NCBI GenBank assembly: GCA_023014335.1
Contig: JAECYW010000019.1
Span: 372,001 to 436,000, forward strand
Length of the DNA: 64,000 bases
DNA from: Galerina marginata
Lineage: Eukaryota > Basidiomycota > Agaricomycetes > Agaricales > Galerinaceae
Direction: 5' to 3'
This document shows, piece after piece, positions 55,439-64,000 of this stretch. Under the pieces are notes generated by a model. That model searched no databases, had not been told where the DNA came from, and was given only the letters and a program-made list of their open reading frames with translations. The stretch's first letter is position 1; each line of letters begins with the position of its first letter. The translations under genes were made by a program, and so were the position numbers.

Positions 55439-58400
55439 ATGAGCTCGAAAGGCAAAGGCAGAACGTCCGCCGAAGAGCTGGAGGACGCCGAAGTCGCCTC
55501 TATGATCCAGCTCCATGCCCAGCTGCAGTCCCAGTCTACAGCCATGGCCCAAGCACACCCAGTGCCCCCAGCGGACCCACCAGACCCTGCCTCAAACAAC
55601 TCCTCCTCCCCGAGCTCACCCACCGGGAGAACGCAGCCCCACCTGCCCCTCCCGCCAACCCTAACCGCCCCGGACCCCGCCCAATACCAGCGCGACGCAT
55701 CCGGGGACCTCGACTGGGCATACACCGCGTCCTCCGTCCGGCGGCTCTCCCCCTCCGCCCTCCTCGCGCGGCTGCACGCAGCGGCGTTCTCCATCCCGCC
55801 GAGGTCGTATAACCCCTCGGCCCCGTTCGTGTATGTGCAGCTTGCGAATGGGGACGTGATCAGCCTCCCGCATGGGTATAGGCTCCCGCTGATGTTTGTG
55901 GCGAGGTATCAGTGGGGGGTGTTGCTCCGGTGTCTGGCGGAAGGTGCTCATGCTGGTGGCACTGAGCAGGGGATGAAGAGGTGGAGGAAGGACCGCGCGG
56001 TTGTGTATCATCTCATGCGGCTATGTGATAATCTCTTCCAAAGGGCGCGTGCCAAGGCATGGGGAGCGGGGGGCGGTGGTGGGGGTGGGATGGAGAGGGG
56101 GTGGAGGTGTGTGATGTTCGATCGGGTGCTGGCGCGGTTTTATAAGCACTGGGCGAGGAACGACCCTGCGGGGAACCAAGAGTTTGTGCAGAAGTATGGC
56201 GCGAAGGAGTATGATCGGGATTGTTTGAAGCATGGTGCGTTGGTTTTGGTTTTTCAGTTCAGTTTTATTTTTGTTATGACTCGTACTGACTGTGTTTTGG
56301 TTTACTTTATTTTTACTCTACCAGATTGGAAACGCTGGGTCCGACGCGGCCTAAACTCCATCAAAATGACCGAAGAAGAGGTCGTCAACGGGATCACCAT
56401 CTCAGAGTTCAGACAGGGTCTCGCAAGACTCGACGACGGAACGTGGGTTATCGACGGCGTGTCGTTGACGTGGATCACTGATTCTGTCGATGATGCTGAA
56501 GTCGGTGATGAAGACAACGACGATGCTGGTGCTGATACCTACCCCAACGGCGCTGTGGATATTCCTATTGCTGCATTGGCTCCTCCTGACGCCGCCTCGA
56601 CGAAAGTGTCAGTCGAGGCAGACGCATGGACCTCGGATCTAACAGACTACGATATGGACGAGGACGAGGATGAGGACGAGGATGACGTTGAGATAATTCC
56701 TCCCCCGCAGCACCGTGAAGAATACGAGCAACAGCAAGACCAAGAGAAAGAGCAGGACGCAGACGAGGAGGCAGACGAGGAGGCAAACGCAGATGGAACG
56801 TCAGACATGGAGATGAGCGCGGACGAGAATGAGAACGAGAACGAAAACGACATGACGCTCGACCACCACGACGAGGACGAGGACAACCACGACCACGACG
56901 AGGACGACCACGACCACGACCACGACCACGACGCAGACGAAGACGCAGACGCAGATGGGATATCAGACGACGAGCTCATACCCTCAAACGCACACGCCCA
57001 TCCCGACGCAGACGCAGACGAAGACGAAGATTCAGACGCATCGTCTCGCCCTACCCCTCCCCCTCTCCCTCCCCAGTTCCGTCGGCGTCCCCCGACTATA
57101 CCATCTTTCGACGATGATGCGGAGATGGGGGTCGAAGCTGCAGATGAAGACGCAGACGCAGATGCAGATGCAGACGCATCGTCTCCCCCTCCCTCTCCCC
57201 CTCCCCAGTTCCGTCGGCGTCCTCCGACTATACCACCCCTTGAGGATGAGGAGGATGAGGAGGAGATACGCCGTCGCCGTCGCCCTGTGTCACTCCATGG
57301 CCCTGGCTCTATCCCTGGCACTGGCGCCGGCGCTGGCCCTGTCCAACACCATCCCCAGCGGCCTCCCCCGCGTTTTCCAGTTTCTAAACCCGCTGTGCAG
57401 GTGCAGGTCGTCGGTGCGAAGAGACCGCGCCCGCTCCCGCCTTTGTTTTCACAGGACCAAGACCAGGACCAAGACCAGGACCAAGACCAGGACGAGCTCG
57501 AGCGCGAGCGCGCGGCGAAGAGGGCGAGGATGGATGCGTATCTCGCTGCTACTTCTGCTACTGCTGCTTTTGCCACTGTCTCTAGATCTAGATATGGGTC
57601 TGAGTCTGCGCGAGCGCCCGCCCCCGCTCACTCTGCTTCTTCCGTTGCTTCTGGCTCCGCCCCTGCCCCTGCCCCTGCTGGTGCTGGTGCTGGTACTGCG
57701 ACTTCAACTTATCACCACTCCCGCACCCCCGTCCCCGCCAGTTCTAGTACGGCGACGACGACGAGTGCTGGTACGAGAAAACCCGTGCCCACTGCCCAGT
57801 CCACGTCGATGTCTGCCAAGCCTCCCTCAGCTGCAGGAGCGGGAGCAGGGGCGGGGGCAGTCCGCAATAACGCCACCAACACCAACACCAGCAGCAGTAG
57901 CACCCACAACGGCAGCACCAAACCCACCAGCACCGGCACCAATGCCAGCACCACCAACCACGCCAGCACCACCAACCACGCCAGCACCACCAACCACGCC
58001 AGCACCGCCATCCCCAGCACCAGCACCCCCGCCGCTAACAACCCAGATATAGACGAGAGCTACCACCGCTACGTGCACAACGACCGGTACCCGCTTACGA
58101 GGACTTTGGAAGCGATGAGAAGGAACCCGAGGTGGGCTGGGACGTCTTTGCAGCCTCCTTCTCCTTCTCAGCCTGGGGCTGGTGTTTCTTCTCCGCGTCA
58201 GTCTCGGGATCAGCCACAGGATCAGCCTCGACCTCAGTCTGAACCTCAGTCTGAACCTCAGCCTCAACCTCAGTCCGTGCCTCAGCATAAACCCTCATTC
58301 CCATGTGAAGGCTTCAGAGTGAGCGAGGAGGCTGTAAGGAAGCTGGAAGAGAGGAGGGAGAGGATGGGGCGGACTGCGTCTTTTGTGTCGCCTCCTCGAG

Positions 58401-61400
58401 ATCGGGATGGGGCGCGGGAGGCGGAGCGGCAGGAGGAGGAGGAGGAGGAGGAGGAGGGGGAGGGGGAGGCGATAGAGCTGGATGCGGATGCGGATGTTAA
58501 TGGGGTAGATGTTGACGGGGACCTGGACCTGCTCGCTGGGTCTGACGGGGCGATTGGAGAGGGAGATGGGGGAGAGGAGGGAGAGGATGATGGGGAGGGG
58601 AGGATGATGGAGGATGGGGAGGGGAGGATGATGGAGGGGAGTGATGATTTTGTTGAGAGTTTGCGTGTGGGTGCGGGTCAACTGGGAACGCAAACGCAGG
58701 CGGAAGCGCAGGCGGAAGCACAAACGGAAGCACCGTCACAATCACAACGACAACCACGAGCACAACCACAAATAGACACGGGAGCTCGGGTTCAGACTCA
58801 GTCTACGACTACAACTACGACTACGAGTGCACCTCAAGCCCGTGCCCCCGTTTCTGTGATGATCACGAACACGAAAACGTATACGAATGAACGCGAGAAG
58901 TCGAATGAGAAGCCCGACCCGCCCCCGAAACCGAAAGCGAAGAAGAGGAAGGGGTATGTTACTGTTAGTGAGACGGAGACTGAGGAGGAGGAAGAGGAGG
59001 AGCCGAGGAAGGATAAGAGAAAGGGCAAGGGCAAGCAGAAGCAGAAGGACGGAGAGAGGAACAACGACGAGGACGACGACTCGGTTATCTTTGTGCGTCC
59101 TCGATCTACGCTGAGCAGGAGTGAGAGCAGGCAGAGCCGGAGCCAGAGTCGAACTCTGAATCAGGTATGGTTTATCTCTACGATTTTTATCGTCGACTGA
59201 ATAATATTTTTTGTATCGTACAGGCTAAATCATCTACACCCGCATCCGCATCCATATTCGGTGCAAGACCGAAGACCAGCACCCCTTCAGTCGCACCCGC
59301 GCCCGCGCCCGCCTCTGCCTCTACCTCTGCCCCGCGTCGGCCGGTCGGAAGGCCGCGGAAGAGCATGAAGTGGGCCACCAGCGCACGCAGCACGCAGCTC
59401 GACGCGCCGGGGCCGTCGAGCTCGAACTCGAACCCAAACTCGAGCCCGGGGTCGACGGGGATGGGGGCAGGGGCGGGATCGTCTTCACCCAGGAAAACTG
59501 GCGAGAAAGATAAAGAGAAGGATAAAACCAAAAGCAAACCCACCCCGTCCGGCTCGAACTCGAACTTAAACTCAAACTCGAACTCAAACTCGACCCAATC
59601 CCCCACCCGCAAACCCCACGAAAAGACCAAAGGCACGGGAAAGACACCGCAGCACAAGCAGACGTTCTTCGCGTCGTCCGCGCAGGTGGGGAAAAGCGTG
59701 TCGAAGCCGAGGCAGACGAGGGCGGCGAGGACGGCGGGGGTGGCTACTGTTAATGTGTATGTGCCTGAACGGGCGGGGTGGTTGCATCGGAGGGCGGGAC
59801 GTGAGGGGCGGGACGGGGATGGGGATGGGGGGAGTGGTGAAGAAGAGGAAAGCGAGGGGGAGAGCGAGGAGGAGGAGCAGGGAGAAGGGAGGGGAGAGGA
59901 GGGCGGGTCGGTTTCTGCCCCTGTTGGACGACCTGTTGGGCGACCTGTTGGGGATGGGAGTAAGAAAGCGTCGACGTCGAGATTGGAGAAGGAGAAGGGA
60001 AAGGCCAAGGCGACTACAATATCAAAATACGGAGTGGCGCCTGCCCCTGAACGTTCATCTGCGTCGACTCGTGGGCAACCTGCATCAGCCAGCAGCACCC
60101 GCAACGGCAACGGCAACGCCAATATATCACCCGTGGACCAGGAGCTGCTGAACAAGAAGGCACTGGAGCTGGTCGTGAATTTGGTGAATACCAAGCGGAC
60201 ACTTTTGAACGAGCTCCCGGCGTCGGTGACATCCGCGGATTTAGCTGCCCGCATGGAAGTGGACGGCCAGCTGGAAAACGGAGCTACATCTTCTTCCTCA
60301 CGGGTACCTCAAGTGATATCAGCAGCTGCACCGGGAATGGACCTCGTGGCTCTGGAGAGCAAGTTCCAGGGCTTTGAGGAGCAGTTCGTGGAGGTGAGGT
60401 CGGAGCTGAAGACGATGTCTGGACGGGTTCTGGAGTTGGAACGGGTTGAGAAAGAGAGGGTCGAAGATATGGCTGTTAAGGAGCGGGAAGCAAGGCTGGC
60501 GAGGGAGAAAGAGGTGGAGGAGACGGAAAGGAATGTGGATGTGGACGTTGAGATGGGAGGTATGGAAGGGGAAGGACGTGTTGTTCCTGATCCTAGTTCA
60601 GGCGGACAGGAAAAGGAGTCGCAGCGAGTGTTCGGTGAGATGGCGGTGCAGACCGACGTTATCATGGAGGAGCCACGACCGTCAGCGACGCCGACGACTA
60701 CAACAGTCGAGCAAGATGCAGAAGCCCAAGCCCAAGTGCCTGACCTCACTGCCAGCAGCGTCGGAGGTAGCCCTCTGATGGGCATGCAGATGCAGATGCA
60801 CGTTGACAACGGATCATCAGGCTCGGAGACGGATACCGATACAGCCGTCAATGTCAATGCTAATCCCGCTGGCACGGATTCTGTGCTGAAAGAGGAGAGC
60901 GTCGATCCCAGAACTCAGGCGATGACGTCGAACTTGTCCCTGCTCGTTGATAACCTCGTGGCCGCGAAGATGATGAGCGTCGTGGAGGGCATGGTCAAGG
61001 CTAGCGCCAAGCCTGCTACTTCCACCTCGGCATCGACGTCCGAAGCGGATGCGTCCCTCCGCTCGATGTCGCCTTCCATGGCACTTGCGCACCAACTCTC
61101 CTTTGCTAGTGCAGGTGCGGGTGTGGCACCAGACGCGGATATCATTGGCACCATTCTCGATGAACTCAAGCTGCTCAAAGACGAGGCGCGGGCGCGGGCA
61201 CAAAGGGAGCGGGAGGAGATGGACGCGATGAGGCAGCTGCATTCTGCAGAGGTGGACGCGCTGCGGAGGAGGCTTTCGTATTTGGAGTCGCAGAGCCGGT
61301 CTGGGGACGGGATGAATGGTGGTGGAGGGGGAGGCGGGAGTGGGAGACACCGCTCAGAGTCGTCGCATTCGCAGCACCGCGTGCCTGTTGTGAATGGGAA

Positions 61401-61824
61401 TGTGAATGGAGCTGCTGAACATCTGGAGGGCGGGCGGCATGGGAGTCGAAGTCGGTATAGGCACGAATACAGCCTCAACGGACATGGGACGCCTGTCAAT
61501 GGAGAAGACGATGCTTGCCCTGCCACTCCTTTCAATGGCGGTAATTTTGCTGCAGGTTCGAGTACCATCCCTTCCTCCTTGCCCGTGCCGACGCCGACAC
61601 ATACCTCCACCTCTACGCCGACTGCCACACCCTCGACGCCTGTGGAGAAGGAACGCACTTCCTTGCGCACCAATGTTGGTGGCAGTTTCAGTTACAACGC
61701 CGACAGTTACCGTGATAGGGACAAGGACGAAGCTCAGGATGTCCTGCCGCTGCCGGTCAAGTCGTTGAGAAAACATCATATGGCGTTCGCAAGACCGCAG
61801 CTGAGCGAACAACGGCTTGGATGA
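55439..61824 (+). CDS. X5: large acidic repeat-rich protein of unknown function
   Basis: Predicted exons 55439-56234, 56325-59164 and 59224-61824 (introns 90 and 59 bp, GT..AG) give about 2,078 residues. The start MSSKGKG is chosen because X2-X4 share it. Residues 90-310 look globular (SALLARLH, FVYVQLANGDVISLPHG, MFDRVLARFYKHW, WKRWVRRGL). Then come long Asp/Glu, His-Asp and Ala-Asp runs, two copies of PPPQFRRRPPTIP, a DQ repeat (57457-57493), three TTNHAS repeats (about 57950-58010), a conserved block YHRYVHNDRYPLTRTLEAMRR, and an AT-hook-like RRPVGRPRK (about 59338). Two coiled coils follow (about 60355-60560 and 61158-61300). A nuclear, chromatin-related role is possible but only inferred. 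The ORF is fully open. The family is not recognised. Confidence 0.8.
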
Positions 61825-62714
61825 TTTCGCTGGCCATTCAACAAACCTGTTATATTTGGACGAGGCGCGACTGAAGCTTTTGGGTTTTTGGGTTTTGGTG
61901 CTGTTGAGTCATGGTCATCGTTCTTCTTTTCTGTTTACGTTGCCACCTTTTCATCTTCATACTCGATGAGCTTCGATTTTGATTATGTTTCTGTATATGT
62001 CTTATTTTTTGCTGAGCATCTTGTCCTTATTTTCCTTTCCCTTTCTCCTTCCTATCTCTATGTCCAAAATTGTTCTCATCATGGTCTCACCTCCGTCATT
62101 TGTACCATCACCACACATGTCTCGGTTGACATATTCCACGTCCACCTCCCTTCAACCTGCAATAATGGTCAGTCTTAGTTATCGTACAGACACGACGATG
62201 TTGATATCTTTTTATGCCTTCTAATTCTAATGTAACATTGCCACGACCAACTACACTTTCCGCTTCGACGTTCAAGTTTGAGAACGGGCCTAACAAGACA
62301 GCTACGGTGTCCTCGAGCCTTCTACATACTATTTGTCTTGAGCTCGTGCTAATTGCCAAAAGGTTCAACGTTCAGAGCCAAGTTGGAGCCAAGAATCACT
62401 AAGTACGGACATTTTCTGCACAACATAGACAAATAACACTTTCCTTCCTTGCTTCTATCTAGTCGGACAGATACTCTGCTAAAATGGTTTGGAATAGTAT
62501 TAAAGAAAACCCCCACTGACCTAGCCTCCTTCTCTCCGAAAACTGAACGATCCATGCAACCATGTCCTACAATTCTTTGTCAATGACGCCTGTAGTAAAC
62601 TCTCCGACTTAGTGAACGACTGAGGACTCCTACTGGACAGATGGTGAGAATGACAAATATCCATACGTTACCCGCATTTTTTCGCTAGAAGTCACTGGTC
62701 CTCGGATTATCAAA
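61825..62714. other. X5 3' region and spacer to N8
   Basis: T-rich 3' untranslated sequence after the X5 stop, then short frames without motifs. From about 62585 the sequence matches the region upstream of N6 and N5 in inverted orientation (CTCGGATTATCAAAG), i.e. the N8 promoter. Confidence 0.5.
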
Positions 62715-62755
62715 GCCCTTATAAATAAAACTGGCAGTGTTACTCGAGTATAACT
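62715..62755 (+). promoter_or_regulatory. Conserved N promoter at N8
   Basis: TTATAAATAAAACTGGCAGTG (about 62719-62739) and the palindrome ACTCGAGT directly after it, about 145 bp before the ATG. Best-preserved copy of the block seen at N6 and at 53.1 kb. Confidence 0.65.
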
Positions 62756-62871
62756 ATGAAAGACCAAGTAGCGGTGTACTCGGATTTTGTTTCGCACCCT
62801 AGTGCCAACATTTCTTCCTCCTTCCCCCCACCACCGCACGACGCCCTGCCCTCCTAAAGTCAACTCCTTCT

Positions 62872-63994
62872 ATGTCAATCTTCGCCCCAAACGGTTCCAT
62901 GCTCGTCACAGGCGGCACATTCATCAACAATACTCGACTCAAGAAACGGACCAATCGCCATCGTCGCAGTAAGCGCTGACCATCTTCACCTTCTCTTCTC
63001 TTCTAACACGTCCGAAACCCTAGCGATCCAAGAGTCATTCAAAGACCACATAGCACTGTACGCCACCCACGACACGAACAGCGCTGACAACCCAAGATGT
63101 CACCCTGGCACACGCACTGCTATTCTCCAGACGCTAGCGGACTGGGCACAAACTCAGAGCGCAGAAGGCTCGAATCCATCGCACATCCTATGGCTCTTCG
63201 GCCCAGCACAATTCGGAAAATCAGCCATAGCAGGCTCATTCGCAGCCGCGCAGTGCAAGGAGCGCCGGCTTGCGGCAAGTTTCTTCTTTCCGCCAAATTC
63301 AGGCGCCTCCACAAACGAGGATGAAAGCGAACGCCTCGAAAAATACCTTATACCAACAATCGCCTTCCAAATGGCTTTCAGTATCCCTGAACTCCAGCCC
63401 CACATCGCACAAGCCGTCGAGAAGGATCCCATCATCTTCCACCGCTCACCAGAAACCCAAGCAGAGCAACTCATTATTGTACCCGTCATATCCCTAACCA
63501 CAAGCCCTGCCTTCCGAATCCCGCGAACAATCATCATTGATGGGCTCGATAAATGTGGCGATGAAGACGCCCAGAAACGCATACTCGCCATCATTGAAGA
63601 CACCGCCCTTCGGCTCGCTGGACGAATTAAATTCCTTATCTTCAGCCGCCCCGAGCACCACATTACAACCGCCTTCAATCTACCACCGCTAAAGTCGATT
63701 ACTCACCCCCTAAACATTATGGACGACGTCGACGTGTTCAACGATATCCGGGTGTTTTTGAAAGACGGGTTCGAGCAGATCAGAGCCGCTCGTTCTCTGC
63801 ATGAGATCAAGGCTGGCCCCTTTTGGCCGGAGGAACAGTTTATTGAATTAATGGTTTTTCAGTCTCGTGGTAGTTTTGGCAGTGCTCGCACAGCCTTAGA
63901 TCTATCTCGACGAGTACAAGCTATAAATAAAGTTCCCATTTTACTTTTTTTTTTTGACCTGACAAGGTCTTTGACAGGTCCTGTCAACCCATAA
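62872..63994 (+). CDS. N8: truncated NACHT P-loop NTPase, inverted copy
   Basis: Exons 62872-62968 (MSIFAPNGSMLVTGGTF) and 63024-63994, with a 55 bp intron (GTAAGC..CCTAG, branch TTCTAAC), 355 residues: the only family member on the plus strand. Walker A GPAQFGKSA at about residue 92, Walker B IIIDGLDKCGDED at about 202-211, sensor FSRPEHH at about 238. After FGSARTALDLSRRV the frame reads through ATAAATAAAG and the poly-T run (LLFFFDL) and ends 11 codons later at TAA. The first 60 residues contain the conserved ATHDTNSADNPRCHPGTR segment typical of the region just before the NACHT P-loop. No lesion. Confidence 0.9.
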
Positions 63995-64000
63995 ATCTGA

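Noticed and set aside
57457..57495. Regular GACCAA/GACCAG repeats, CRISPR-like spacing
   Set aside because: Contiguous coding minisatellite in X5 without spacers, in a eukaryotic context.
56647..57576. 309-codon open frame on the minus strand
   Set aside because: It is a Ser-rich shadow of the Asp/Glu-rich repeat region of X5; repetitive GAC/GAG codons keep the complement open.
56955..58052. 365-codon plus-strand frame overlapping X5
   Set aside because: Leu/Pro-rich alternative-frame reading of the same repeats; no domain, and the X5 frame is longer and supported by paralogs.
59187..60254. 355-codon open frame on the minus strand
   Set aside because: Antisense shadow of X5 exon 3; low-complexity composition, no motif, and it spans the X5 intron without its own splice signals.
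19085..63994. NACHT copies as processed retrocopies because of their A/T-rich tails
   Set aside because: All keep the same intron with intact splice sites, and the tail is poly-T on the coding strand, not poly-A.

Overview
The window looks like nuclear DNA of a filamentous fungus, most likely a basidiomycete of the Agaricomycetes type. The evidence is 55-90 bp GT..AG introns with CTAAC-like branch sites, a family of NACHT (STAND) P-loop NTPases of the kind amplified in mushrooms, a Tad-like LINE with an RNase H domain, short-LTR Gypsy/Copia-type elements and small hAT-like MITEs. There are no bacterial-style operons. Almost everything is either mobile DNA or one repeatedly duplicated gene cassette; I recognise no single-copy housekeeping gene. 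Left part (1-18.9 kb): about 3 kb without a convincing gene but with four degenerate hairpin repeats, then a complete Gypsy-type LTR retrotransposon on the minus strand (3478-10646, 168 bp LTRs, 4 bp target duplication). It sits inside a small host-type ORF whose frame resumes across the insertion. Its gag and pol frames are joined by what looks like a textbook -1 frameshift signal. Next comes a plus-strand LINE (about 11.0-19.0 kb) whose 2,282-codon reading frame is broken only by three in-frame TGA codons, with a hAT-like MITE in its 3' region. Right part (19-64 kb): eight copies (called N1-N8 here) of a truncated NACHT NTPase gene, each with a short first exon and one intron of 55-59 bp at the same place. 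N1 is split by a hAT-like MITE; N2-N8 are open. They alternate with five copies (X1-X5) of an unrelated gene. X5 is full length (about 2,078 residues, very acidic and repetitive, with coiled coils and an AT-hook-like motif). X1-X4 are decayed and share one internally deleted, 3'-truncated architecture. Between the N genes and the next X copy lie repeats of a third decayed, intron-bearing sequence (Z). From 36.5 kb to 61.8 kb the order X(+), N(-), Z, X(+) recurs with a 6-7 kb period, so this is a tandem segmental array; N8 at the right edge is inverted. A nested pair of non-autonomous LTR elements (a 3.6 kb element with identical 207 bp LTRs, carrying a 1.07 kb miniature element with identical 145 bp LTRs) lies between N4 and X2. 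How the genes may work together: the N proteins keep Walker A, a Walker B-like strand and the sensor SRPE motif, but stop just after the NTPase core, and all eight have Lys where the NACHT consensus has the catalytic Glu. Their conservation beside decaying X copies suggests that N reading frames are being retained. A functional link between N and X is only inferred from their co-duplication.
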